Source: a virus
Virus record (IMG/VR): IMGVR_UViG_3300032241_001747
Coordinates: 1 to 20,978 of that record
Strand: one strand, 5' to 3'
Length of the DNA: 20,978 nucleotides
Below the pieces are notes generated by a model that saw only the letters and a program-made list of their open reading frames with translations, searched no databases and was not told the origin of the DNA. The position numbers and the translations under genes were made by a program. Shown here in pieces: positions 1 through 8,139 of this stretch (the stretch's first letter is position 1; the number at the start of each line of letters is the position of its first letter).

Positions 1-768
1 ACACCATATGATACTGGATTTACTTATAATAATAATACATTTACAATTACTAATAATACTGGTGGTACATTAAATGCTAGTATTAATACAGTAACAGGTC
101 TAACAGTAAATGGTACATTAAGTGCTACTACAATAAGTGCCTCTTCACTAACAGTATCAGCATCAACCAATCCATTAAAACTTATTGGTTTAACATCATC
201 TACTGGTGATACTAACTATTTGACTATTGATAGTACTGGTGTTGTTCACCAAAAATTACTTACTGGTCAAATTATACTTGGTGCTGCAGGTTCTTGGCCA
301 TCACAATCATCAGGTTCATCATATCCATCTCTAATACAGACAACAAATAATAGGGTTAACTATTATTCAGTTGGTTTTGCGCCTTCTACACAGACATTTA
401 GTGAATGGGGATTAGCATTGCCATCTGATTTTGGAACTGGTGGTACTGTAACAGCTAACTTTTTATGGTTAACAAATAGTATATCTACTGGTACTTCAGG
501 AACAACTGTATGGGGTATTCAGGGTATTGCATATGGTAATGGAACAGCTATAGATACGGCATATGGTAGTGCAGTAGAAGTTGTACAAGCAAATCAGGGA
601 AGTAACGTGGTAAATATATCATCAGCCTCAACAACTGTTACACTTGCAGGTAACGCTGGCCCGACAACACATGCTCAATTCAGAGTCTATCGTAAGGGTA
701 GTGGCGCAGATACTTTAACAGCAACAACACAATTACTTGAAGTTAAATTAAACTATACAAGAACATAA
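1..768 (+). CDS. Tail fibre / receptor-binding structural protein, 5'-truncated
   Basis: The frame is open from base 1 with no start, so the gene begins outside the window; 255 residues are visible. The first ~70 residues are rich in Thr, Ser, Asn and Gly with short repeated beta-type phrases (TGLTVNGTLSATTIS), a style typical of phage fibre stalks. The last ~150 residues look like a compact beta-sandwich (EWGLALPSDFGTGGTVTANF, then VWGIQGIAYGNG, then FRVYRKGSGADTLTATTQLL), a pattern I associate with C-terminal heads of phage fibres and surface proteins. The TTG at 220 is only an internal Leu codon. The TAA stop at 766-768 is followed after one base by the next ATG, so the two genes are probably co-translated. 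Likely role is virion surface and host binding; the ligand is unknown. Family recognition is by style, not by a named domain. Confidence 0.75.
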   Translation, partial: TPYDTGFTYNNNTFTITNNTGGTLNASINTVTGLTVNGTLSATTISASSLTVSASTNPLKLIGLTSSTGDTNYLTIDSTGVVHQKLLTGQIILGAAGSWPSQSSGSSYPSLIQTTNNRVNYYSVGFAPSTQTFSEWGLALPSDFGTGGTVTANFLWLTNSISTGTSGTTVWGIQGIAYGNGTAIDTAYGSAVEVVQANQGSNVVNISSASTTVTLAGNAGPTTHAQFRVYRKGSGADTLTATTQLLEVKLNYTRT

Positions 769-769
769 T

Positions 770-2452
770 ATGGCTCAGATTAGACAAGAAATTAATATTA
801 TTAATTCAGCCTATACATCCACTGGAGGATTAGATTTAGGTGGGGTTATTCAAATTGATACACTTAAATTTTATAGTGCAAGTACTTTTTATTTTGATTT
901 AGTCGCATCTGGATCTGCATCAAATACAGGCAAGGTTACATTGAGACAATATAATACAACAACTGATTCAGCAGTTATACAAATAGGTGCAACAACTGGA
1001 AAACAATTATTTAGAACAAGTTTTTCAGCACCATATACTTCAGGAGCTGGTGCTAATCCACAACAGTTTTTTGTACATATGTCTGGTGATAATACACATG
1101 CGCAGACAGTATATTCCGCTAAAGTAAATATAATTCAAAATGGACCACAAATTAAATCAACTATTAGTAATTTTGAAATAGGAGGGCAATTTACAACTGG
1201 TTCAACTACTTATGTACCGTTGCAATACCCCAAATATTTTTATTATGATGCGACAAAGTATTCAGGAAGTAATGTCAGTGGATTATTTGAAGTGACATTA
1301 AGTTGCAGTGGTTCTAGTGGTGGCGTTCTTGCTAGATTGGAATATGCTCCAACGCCAAATTCATTTAGTGGATGGACACCAGTTCCAAATATGGAAGTAA
1401 CCGCCACGACATCAGCGCAAACATTATATTTACCAACATCTCGTTATTATTTTTTCACCTTAACTAGTAATACATATTATCGTGTAGCCGTAAGAACAAC
1501 TGGTGCCACTAATCCAGTAACAATAAGCAATGCTAAAGTAGCTTTATGGATGAATGATGGTAGTTCTATTCATGTTCCTTTTTTTGGTAAAAACATTTTT
1601 GGATATACTGGTGGAACATATGGACAACAATTTAGAACAGTTCAACCAATGTTACTTACTGGTGTAAAAGTAAATATAGGTTCTGTCAATAACCCAACAG
1701 ACCAATTAGCGTTTTGTGTTGTACCATCTCTGCCAACCGCACCAGGCATACCATCAAATACAGTAGCATATGGAACAATTTCAGGAGCTACTCTTAATAG
1801 TAATGGTTCTGGTACTCTTCTTACATATCTAATTAATATGACACAACCAGCAGCAATTAGTGCTGGTACTTGGTTTTGTATTGCAATTAGAGTTCCAGAC
1901 TTAGCAAATTCAACAAATTACTATAATTGGGAAGAAGAATCTTATCAAATTGCAAGTTACGCTTATGGCGGATTTGTAAATCAAACTAGTTCTACAACAG
2001 CTTATACATGGAATTATGGGTCCAATAGCGGTATTGGTAATAATAATATGTATTTGGAATTGGTTGGCAGTCCTGGCATCAGTAATTATCAATCAGAATT
2101 ATTAATAACAAATACATTATTATCTGCTGGTACTTCACCTCAGCAAGCTTATACAAATTTTAATACTACGGACTGGTTTAACGTTCAGAATACTTATAGT
2201 TTTTTGATTGATTCCGCTTCGGCATCAACATCAAATGTCAGTTTAATAACAACTGGTGGTACTCTTATTGTAACTGGACAACCAGCAAATGAAATTTATA
2301 TAACTGGTTTTACAATGCCATATTTAGCAAATGTATTAGATATATCAGCTACGACTAATAATAATGATATATATGCGACAAAACTACTAATAAATAATAC
2401 CATTAATTTACAAAAACCAAGTACACCATCAGTAGGTCCATTTTTTTTATAG
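770..2452 (+). CDS. Multidomain tail adhesin / fibre protein
   Basis: A 560-residue, almost all-beta protein rich in Thr, Ser, Asn, Tyr and Gly, with no signal peptide or membrane helix. Two related N-terminal modules are visible, about residues 25-125 and 150-262: each has an aromatic strand (TLKFYSASTFYFDLVASG; KYFYYDATKYSG), a G/S-rich turn, and a strand with charged and aromatic residues (GKVTLRQYN; GVLARLEYAP). A different module follows (about 275-435, starting at GYTGGTYGQQFRTVQPMLLT), then a C-terminal module of about 120 residues. Such tandem beta-sandwich modules are typical of carbohydrate-binding phage adhesins; the role is inferred. The gene starts one base after the previous stop, which supports coupled translation and makes this ATG the natural start. 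The stop is TAG. Together with the previous gene it probably forms the host-recognition part of the tail. Confidence 0.72.
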   Translation: MAQIRQEINIINSAYTSTGGLDLGGVIQIDTLKFYSASTFYFDLVASGSASNTGKVTLRQYNTTTDSAVIQIGATTGKQLFRTSFSAPYTSGAGANPQQFFVHMSGDNTHAQTVYSAKVNIIQNGPQIKSTISNFEIGGQFTTGSTTYVPLQYPKYFYYDATKYSGSNVSGLFEVTLSCSGSSGGVLARLEYAPTPNSFSGWTPVPNMEVTATTSAQTLYLPTSRYYFFTLTSNTYYRVAVRTTGATNPVTISNAKVALWMNDGSSIHVPFFGKNIFGYTGGTYGQQFRTVQPMLLTGVKVNIGSVNNPTDQLAFCVVPSLPTAPGIPSNTVAYGTISGATLNSNGSGTLLTYLINMTQPAAISAGTWFCIAIRVPDLANSTNYYNWEEESYQIASYAYGGFVNQTSSTTAYTWNYGSNSGIGNNNMYLELVGSPGISNYQSELLITNTLLSAGTSPQQAYTNFNTTDWFNVQNTYSFLIDSASASTSNVSLITTGGTLIVTGQPANEIYITGFTMPYLANVLDISATTNNNDIYATKLLINNTINLQKPSTPSVGPFFL

Positions 2453-2479
2453 TAAAAATACGATTTAATAAAAACTTAG

Positions 2480-2490
2480 AATATTTATAT
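2480..2490 (+). promoter_or_regulatory. Candidate phage late-promoter motif (AATATTTATAT)
   Basis: TATTTATA occurs 9 bases before the ATG at 2499. The same motif recurs just upstream of several other structural genes in this window. It could be a late promoter or an A/U-rich translation signal; background AT richness is high. Confidence 0.4.
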
Positions 2491-2498
2491 AAAAACAA

Positions 2499-2819
2499 AT
2501 GAGCGGTTCAACCTATACATGGAATATAACAAATTTTGATATTATACCAAATATTAATGGCCTAGAATATTTTGTAACAAGAGTTTATTGGGTATATGTT
2601 GGTATTGATGTCAGCGGAAATACGTCAAATATACAGGGTTATACAGAATATGATAATATAGATCCAAATAACTATACACCATATTCAAGTCTTACACAGG
2701 ATATGGTTAGTAAATGGCTAGATAATAGTAATAATACCGATAATTTACAGAATATCATAGATCAGCAAATACAGAATATTATTAATCCGCCAACAATAAA
2801 TTTACCATTACCATGGTAA
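2499..2819 (+). CDS. Small phage tail-region protein of unknown function
   Basis: A 106-residue protein. The pattern is a beta-rich first half (TYTWNITNFDIIP, then YFVTRVYWVYVGIDVSG) followed by a Tyr/Pro/Leu segment (YTPYSSLTQDMVSKWL) and a C-terminal helix with a Pro-rich end (INPPTINLPLPW). This layout resembles small hypothetical proteins often found beside phage fibre genes, with W-x-I near the start, a V-x-W strand, and 'YTPY-x-x-L-T-x-x-x-V-x-x-W'. I recall such a family but cannot name it with certainty, so no function is asserted. The ATG is preceded by an A-rich leader and the TATTTATA motif. It lies between the adhesin and another small gene, all in the same direction, so a virion or tail-fibre accessory role is plausible. 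Confidence 0.7.
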   Translation: MSGSTYTWNITNFDIIPNINGLEYFVTRVYWVYVGIDVSGNTSNIQGYTEYDNIDPNNYTPYSSLTQDMVSKWLDNSNNTDNLQNIIDQQIQNIINPPTINLPLPW

Positions 2820-2835
2820 GTTTATTTGAAAACAA

Positions 2836-2850
2836 TATATTTATATAAAA
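2836..2850 (+). promoter_or_regulatory. Candidate phage late-promoter motif
   Basis: ATATTTATATAAAA lies 13 bases (from the end of TATTTATA at 2845) before the ATG at 2859. It also supports that ATG over the TTG codon at 2826, because the TTG would place the motif inside the coding region. Confidence 0.38.
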
Positions 2851-2858
2851 AAATTATT

Positions 2859-3173
2859 ATGACAGATTATTTTAATATTCAACCAATTACATTTTCAGAA
2901 CTTAATGGCGATTTTACAGTTAATGCAATTAAATGGAAAGTCTTAAATTTAGATCGTGGTATTACATCTGCTAAAGTAATGTGTATTTTAATTAATATAT
3001 CAACACAGACTATTACTCTTTCAAATGGACAAACACAGGAAAGAGAAATAATTAAATATTACACTTCTTTCACTATGAATATACCTAATAATATTCTTCA
3101 AGCTTGGGGTTCTGATGATACGGTAATTGATAATTTTGTCCTTACATATTCTCCTAAATTTATTAAGGTCTAA
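2859..3173 (+). CDS. Small protein of unknown function, last gene of the fibre block
   Basis: A 104-residue protein when started at the ATG 2859. The open frame reaches back to a TTG at 2826, but the 11 extra residues (MKTIYLYKKII) are encoded by the AT-rich leader motif and are unlikely to be translated. The protein is beta-rich with a Trp-containing helix near the end (NNILQAWGSDDTVIDNFVL). In outline it resembles its neighbour at 2499: strands first, then a helix with Trp and Asp residues, so the two may be distant paralogues; this is inference. No known domain is recognised. It ends the fibre block and is followed within 25 bases by a strong terminator. Confidence 0.65.
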   Translation: MTDYFNIQPITFSELNGDFTVNAIKWKVLNLDRGITSAKVMCILINISTQTITLSNGQTQEREIIKYYTSFTMNIPNNILQAWGSDDTVIDNFVLTYSPKFIKV

Positions 3174-3193
3174 AGTATATAACAATATTAATT

Positions 3194-3229
3194 AATGGTC
3201 TCTCATAAAGAGGCCATTTTTATTTTTTT
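3194..3229 (+). terminator. Rho-independent terminator after the fibre block
   Basis: The stem AATGGTCTCT (3194-3203) pairs with AGAGGCCATT (3209-3218) with one G-U pair and a five-base loop (CATAA). A run rich in T follows (TTTTATTTTTTTA). It separates the fibre genes from the sheath gene. Confidence 0.88.
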
Positions 3230-3300
3230 AATTTAAAAAACCCCCATTATAATTAATTTTCAAATATTTATCCCAATATATTATTTTTCCAATTTTTTTG

Positions 3301-3315
3301 AATATTTATTAATAA
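3301..3315 (+). promoter_or_regulatory. Candidate late promoter of the sheath gene
   Basis: AATATTTATTAATAA lies about 35 bases before the sheath ATG and downstream of the preceding terminator, so the sheath needs its own promoter in the 3230-3348 gap. A second look-alike, AAATATTTATCCC, lies near 3260. The leader between motif and ATG is purine/AT-rich and free of a Shine-Dalgarno sequence. Confidence 0.42.
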
Positions 3316-3348
3316 CAATAAATAATTTAACAAAATAAACAAAATAAT

Positions 3349-6189
3349 ATGGCAAATCAAGTATTCGTTAGCCCAGGTGTTTACACATCAGAAAAAGACC
3401 TTACATTTGTAACAAGTCAAGTAGGTGTTACTACTTTGGGTTTAGTAGGTGAGACAACACAAGGACCTGCTTTTCAACCTATTTTCATAAGTGACTACAC
3501 AGGGTTTCAAACATTTTTTGGTGGTTTGGATAATACTTTGGTTACTGATCCAGATGGCTATGGTTCACCATTATATGAACTACCATATATAGCCAAATCA
3601 TATCTTTCACAATCTAATCAATTATTTGTAACTAGGGTTTTGGGTTTATCTGGATATGATGCAGGACAAGCTTGGGGTATTACTTTAAGTGCTGCTTTGG
3701 ATATTACTACAACTGCTACAACTATTTCAACTACACCAACAATTACATATTCAGCAACTAGTGGTGGAACTTTATTATCAGTAACTAGTTCTGATCCATT
3801 AATTCAATTAATGTATAATAATGGTATAATTGATTTTTCAGCATTAGCAACTGCTACTATTTCAACAACTATTAATTTCTCAGGTGTAGATAAAATTGAT
3901 ACAATATTTAGCGGGGTAAATCTTAGTGTAACTATTAGTAGCATAAATCCAAGTGGCAGTAATCCAGCTAACAATACTGGTACAACAACTTCAAGTGCTG
4001 TATATTTTTCAGGTAGTGGATATAGTGATGTTGAAAATATGGTAATTGCTTTGTTACGTTCAAGGGGAACAGTTGATACTAGTACTCAATTGCCACAGTT
4101 CCAAGTAAGTGCTTCTACTGGTTTAATTTTTGACCCAAGTGTAAATGGTGCGGCTACTAATCCTTTAGCTTACTTTAGTCTAAGTGGTTTTTCAAATACA
4201 CAGAAAGCATTTGATTATTCTTGCTCATTTGACCAAACACAAAAAAATTATATTACAAAAGTTCTTGGTACCGAAGCTCAAAATGGTAAAACAGCAATTT
4301 TTGTTGAGGAAATATATCAAAGTTTATTCAATGAATTGATGAACAATAATATGATATATGGTATAAAATTATCATTAGCTAACTATAATACCAAATTCGA
4401 TAATTACTTTCAACAATATCAAGGAGCAGTTTCTCCATATGTTGTATCGGAATTGAGAGGTAATAAACTTCTTAGATTATTTAGATTCTGGACGATTGCT
4501 GATGGTAATAGTTCAAATAATCAAATTAAAATTTCTATTCAAAATATTATTCCAGACGAATTAATTTTTGATGTAGTAATTAGAGCTTACTATGATACAG
4601 ATGCAAGTCCTGTAATTTTGGAACAATATACAAAATGTACAATGAATCCATCATCTAACAGTTATATAGCAAAACAAATTGGTACAATTGATGGTACATT
4701 TGCCTCTAAATCATCCTATGTATTACTTGAATTAGATACTAATTCAGATACAAGCGATTCATTTCCAGCTGGATTTGTTGGTTATCCTGTAAGAGATTAT
4801 ACCTCAAATAGTAATCCAACAGTAAAAGCACCAAGCATTACTTATAATTTAGCCTATGGCCCATATCAAAATCCACGTAAATATTATTTAGGTATTTCTG
4901 ATACTGTTGGTATTGATAACGCTTTCTTTGATTATAAAGGTACACAACAAAACAATGTTATATGGACTGGTTTAACAAATGGATTCCACATGGATATCGA
5001 TGCTAGTGCTGCAACAATTGATGATGTATATATTGTAATTAATTCTACAGGTGGAACATATTACCCAATATTTACTTTCGATACTGGTGTATGGCAATTT
5101 AGAACAGATGCTGGTTTAGCTAATGGACCATATGCAAATGTTAACGCTCGTAAGTTTACACTTGTTCCTTATGGAGGATTTGATGGTTGGGATATCTACA
5201 GAACAAGAAGAACCAATTTAGATGAATATGCAATAAATGGTATATTAGGACAAGCTGGTTTAACAAATGGCAGAACATTTAAAGATCGTATAACAAGTCA
5301 AGAACAATTAGGATTAAATTCTGATTATTATGCATATCTAGAGGGTATTTATACTTTCATAAATCCTGAAGAAGTAAATATTAATGTATTCTCCACACCA
5401 GGCATCGATACTCAAATTAATGGTAGCTTAGTTAATGCTGCAATTGAAATGGTTGAAATAAACAGAGCTGACTCATTATATGTTGTAACAACTCCTGATA
5501 CCGATTCAAGTGGCGCACCATTAACAGCTGCTGATGCTGTAAGTATCTTGAATGATGGACCTTATGATAGTAACTATACAGCTACTTATTGGCCATGGAT
5601 TCAAATATTGGATAGTGAAAATAACGTATATATTTATGTACCGCCTACAAGAGATGTAGTAAGAAATATCGCATTGACAGATAATATTGCATTCCCATGG
5701 TTCGCTGTGGCTGGTGTAAATAGAGGTGATGTAGATTGTATTAAGGCTAGAACTAAACTTACTTTGACTGATAGAGATACATTGTATAATGGAAGAATTA
5801 ACCCAATTGCTACATTCGCATCAAGCGGTGTTAATATATGGGGTAATAAAACACTTCAAGTTGCAGATAGCTATCTTAATCGTATCAATGTTAGAAGACT
5901 TCTTCTTCAAGCTAGAAAACTTATTTCTGCTGTTGCAATTAGATTGCTATTCGAACAGAATGATACAATTGTTAGAAATCAATTCTTGAGCCTTGTTAAC
6001 CCAATATTGGATAATATTAGAAGCGAAAGAGGTCTATCTGACTTTAGAGTTGTATTAAGTAATAGCCCAGAAGATATCGATAAAAATCAATTGACTGGTC
6101 AGATTTATTTAAAACCAACAACTGCCTTAGAGTTTATAGTCATATCATTTAATATACTCCCAGCAGGTGCAAGTTTCCAGAATATTTAA
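3349..6189 (+). CDS. Contractile tail sheath protein (T4 gp18-like)
   Basis: A 946-residue protein that forms the contractile outer tube of the tail. The N-terminus carries the sheath signature (VFVSPGVYTSEKD, followed by GLVGETTQGPAFQP and a 'Y-x-x-F-x-x-F-F-G' segment). The C-terminal ~110 residues match the conserved polymerising end: NINVRRLLLQARKLI, then LFEQND, then a variable strand with LTGQIYLKP and an aliphatic last strand. T4 gp18 is 659 aa, so this one is clearly longer. The extra length appears to be mainly a Thr/Ser/Gly-rich beta insertion near residues 115-290, which would face outward, plus extra mid-protein beta domains. The ATG is the first codon of the signature, so the start is secure. 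It has its own upstream motif and a perfect terminator after it, consistent with a high-copy structural gene. The tail tube gene lies about 6.8 kb downstream rather than adjacent. Confidence 0.95.
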   Translation: MANQVFVSPGVYTSEKDLTFVTSQVGVTTLGLVGETTQGPAFQPIFISDYTGFQTFFGGLDNTLVTDPDGYGSPLYELPYIAKSYLSQSNQLFVTRVLGLSGYDAGQAWGITLSAALDITTTATTISTTPTITYSATSGGTLLSVTSSDPLIQLMYNNGIIDFSALATATISTTINFSGVDKIDTIFSGVNLSVTISSINPSGSNPANNTGTTTSSAVYFSGSGYSDVENMVIALLRSRGTVDTSTQLPQFQVSASTGLIFDPSVNGAATNPLAYFSLSGFSNTQKAFDYSCSFDQTQKNYITKVLGTEAQNGKTAIFVEEIYQSLFNELMNNNMIYGIKLSLANYNTKFDNYFQQYQGAVSPYVVSELRGNKLLRLFRFWTIADGNSSNNQIKISIQNIIPDELIFDVVIRAYYDTDASPVILEQYTKCTMNPSSNSYIAKQIGTIDGTFASKSSYVLLELDTNSDTSDSFPAGFVGYPVRDYTSNSNPTVKAPSITYNLAYGPYQNPRKYYLGISDTVGIDNAFFDYKGTQQNNVIWTGLTNGFHMDIDASAATIDDVYIVINSTGGTYYPIFTFDTGVWQFRTDAGLANGPYANVNARKFTLVPYGGFDGWDIYRTRRTNLDEYAINGILGQAGLTNGRTFKDRITSQEQLGLNSDYYAYLEGIYTFINPEEVNINVFSTPGIDTQINGSLVNAAIEMVEINRADSLYVVTTPDTDSSGAPLTAADAVSILNDGPYDSNYTATYWPWIQILDSENNVYIYVPPTRDVVRNIALTDNIAFPWFAVAGVNRGDVDCIKARTKLTLTDRDTLYNGRINPIATFASSGVNIWGNKTLQVADSYLNRINVRRLLLQARKLISAVAIRLLFEQNDTIVRNQFLSLVNPILDNIRSERGLSDFRVVLSNSPEDIDKNQLTGQIYLKPTTALEFIVISFNILPAGASFQNI

Positions 6190-6207
6190 AAAAAATATAA
6201 AAAAATT

Positions 6208-6237
6208 AAAACCCTTGATTAATCAAGGGTTTTTTTA
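6208..6237. terminator. Bidirectional palindromic terminator, sheath / endonuclease
   Basis: ACCCTTGATTAATCAAGGGT (6211-6230) is a perfect palindrome extended by AAA/TTT on its sides. It has a T run on the + side and an A run (T run for the - strand) on the other, so it can stop both convergent transcripts. The stop codon of the minus-strand gene (6219-6221) lies inside it. Confidence 0.9.
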
Positions 6238-8018
6238 TATACTATTGTACCGCAATCATAGATTCTATATATGCCACGTTCAATCATAATTTCATGTTCT
6301 GTTTTATTTGAATCAAACCCCTTTTTGACTAATATTGATTTTCTAAAGCCAAATCTATGTTTTCTTTTACGTCCAATAATATACCAATAGTTTGGATCTG
6401 ATTCATGAGTTTTAATAAATTTTAATTTTTCATATAAATTTCCAATGCTCCATCTTTTATCAGCGTAACTTATTATTGTTTTTGGAAAATACATTTTAAT
6501 AAAATATTTGAATAATTTATCAGCAGCACCAATAACAATTCTATCTAATTTATTACAGAATCTTAACAATTCATAATCATTTGAGCTACCGCCCATTGCG
6601 ATTCTACCCCTTCCAAAAGTCATGAGGCTAACTAGCTCATCATTATAATATAATCCAATTTTTATACTTGAATTAACATGTCCTTGTAAATGATTAGAAT
6701 TTAAAAAATTTTTTGATTCATCTATTGAAATTTCTTTTATAATACATTTCCTTGCATATATTTTATTAGTAGTTAATCCGAGTATATTTCTTAATCTACT
6801 TTTTACGATATTTTTTGTATTTAACCATTCATCTTCAAATATATGTATTAATTGAATTCCCCTTTCTTGACATAAATTTGTTTTATTAAGATGATAATTT
6901 GATGGTTTATTTATTTCACTATGCCAATACAGGCCATTATATTCTATTGCAATATTTTTTGATGGAATGTATATGTCTAATTCTAACGGAGGTATTATTT
7001 TTTTTGAATTTTCAATAATTTCAATGTTTAATGAAGTTATAAATTCCTTTAATTCATTTTCAACTTTATCATATTTTAAAGAACATTTTGGGCATCCGCA
7101 ACCCTGTAAATGTGAATCAGGGACTTGTTGAAATTCGCCATGCTCTGGGCAATTTATTAATATTTTATCTTTACAATTGGTATAATTTATATTAGAATAA
7201 TCATATTTATCTCCATGAATTTCTTTTGCCGCATTAATAAATTCTTCAGTAGTTTTAGTTTTCTTTTCAGTTATTGAAAGTCCTTTACATTTTGGGCATC
7301 CTTGGCCTTGTAAATGTGCACTTGGCATTTGATTAAATGTGCCATGTAATAAACATATTATATCAATTTTTGTTGTTGAATCAATATAATTAACTAGAGA
7401 ATAATCGTATTTATTTCCATGAATTTCTTTTGCCTCATTGATATACTCTTCATTTGTTTTATTTAATCCATGACATTTTGGACATTCGTGACCATTTTTA
7501 TGTGTATTGAATGTTTGTTCAAATATTCCGTGTTTTGGACAAATAATTTTTATTGGTGTTTGTGGATTAATATAATTAACTAACGAGTAGTCATATTTAT
7601 TATTATGTTTTTTACTTAAGATATTAATAATATCGTCATTTTTTTTATTCCTTCCATAACACATTGGACAATTAGAACCATTCATATGTATTTTTGCCAC
7701 TTGTTCAAATATGCCATGTATTGGGCAAATAATTTTAACATTTGAATTATTATTGATATATAAGACTTGTGAATAATCATATTTATCGCCATGAATTTCT
7801 TTAGATTTTTTAATAAAATCATCAATAGTTAATTTATAATTATTAGAGCATTTTGGACAACCCTGTTTTCTATTAATATGTTTATCTGGAGTTTGTTCAA
7901 AAACGCCATGTTCGGGACATATTATATTAATTTTTGCTTTATTGTTTATATATATGACTTTAGAATAATCATATTTATTTCCATGTATTTTTCTCGCTTT
8001 TTCTATAAATTTTTCCAT
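6219..8018 (-). CDS. Free-standing homing endonuclease with five Cys/His treble-clef-like repeats
   Basis: A 599-residue protein. Five repeats of about 56 residues lie at roughly 3-57, 65-120, 127-182, 189-244 and 257-312. Each reads 'A-x-x-I-H-G-x-K-Y-D-Y-S ... I-I-C-P-x-H-G-x-F-x-Q ... H ... G-C-P-K-C', a DUF723-type zinc-binding DNA-recognition unit; repeat 4 has CLLHG in place of CPxHG. The nuclease domain follows: [20 protein letters not shown] (about 346-365) with likely catalytic D348 and E359, then IHIFEDEW and IYARKC. The C-terminal part (LMTFGRGR, ISYADKRWS, RIYDCGT) matches Hef-like phage endonucleases. It probably cuts phage DNA lacking the gene and so spreads itself. It is antiparallel to all structural genes around it. 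Its last codons (K-K-T-L-D-stop) are formed by the sheath terminator palindrome. All core residues are present, so it looks intact. Confidence 0.9.
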   Translation of the reverse strand: MEKFIEKARKIHGNKYDYSKVIYINNKAKINIICPEHGVFEQTPDKHINRKQGCPKCSNNYKLTIDDFIKKSKEIHGDKYDYSQVLYINNNSNVKIICPIHGIFEQVAKIHMNGSNCPMCYGRNKKNDDIINILSKKHNNKYDYSLVNYINPQTPIKIICPKHGIFEQTFNTHKNGHECPKCHGLNKTNEEYINEAKEIHGNKYDYSLVNYIDSTTKIDIICLLHGTFNQMPSAHLQGQGCPKCKGLSITEKKTKTTEEFINAAKEIHGDKYDYSNINYTNCKDKILINCPEHGEFQQVPDSHLQGCGCPKCSLKYDKVENELKEFITSLNIEIIENSKKIIPPLELDIYIPSKNIAIEYNGLYWHSEINKPSNYHLNKTNLCQERGIQLIHIFEDEWLNTKNIVKSRLRNILGLTTNKIYARKCIIKEISIDESKNFLNSNHLQGHVNSSIKIGLYYNDELVSLMTFGRGRIAMGGSSNDYELLRFCNKLDRIVIGAADKLFKYFIKMYFPKTIISYADKRWSIGNLYEKLKFIKTHESDPNYWYIIGRKRKHRFGFRKSILVKKGFDSNKTEHEIMIERGIYRIYDCGTIVYKKTLD

Positions 8019-8023
8019 AATTA
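8008..8023. repeat. 16-bp direct repeat, copy 1 (over the endonuclease start)
   Basis: AATTTTTCCATAATTA is identical to 8106-8121. On the minus strand it reads TAATTATGGAAAAATT and contains the endonuclease start codon with its first codons. Confidence 0.8.
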
Positions 8024-8116
8024 CAAATATGCATAAAAATATTTAATAAGTAAAATAAAAATAAAAATATTTAATATATTAATTACGGGTAGATTATAAT
8101 TAATTAATTTTTCCAT
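8021..8116 (-). other. Mini-ORF of 31 codons upstream of the endonuclease, duplicated start region
   Basis: On the minus strand an ATG at 8116 opens a 31-codon frame (starts MEKLINYNLPV, strongly hydrophobic after that) ending with TAA two bases before the endonuclease ATG. Its first bases are an exact copy of the endonuclease start region. It may be a leader peptide, or a recombination scar left by insertion. There is no independent support that it is translated. Confidence 0.25.
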
Positions 8117-8121
8117 AATTA
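8106..8121. repeat. 16-bp direct repeat, copy 2
   Basis: Second copy of AATTTTTCCATAATTA, 98 bases from the first. It immediately precedes the TATTTATA motif of the next plus-strand gene. Confidence 0.8.
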
Positions 8122-8125
8122 TATA

Positions 8126-8136
8126 ATATTTATATA
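8126..8136 (+). promoter_or_regulatory. Candidate phage late-promoter motif (AATATTTATAT)
   Basis: Same motif as at 2480; TATTTATA ends 5 bases before the ATG at 8140. Upstream genes on this strand are cut off by the terminator at 6208, so a promoter is expected in this gap. Confidence 0.42.
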
Positions 8137-8139
8137 GAT

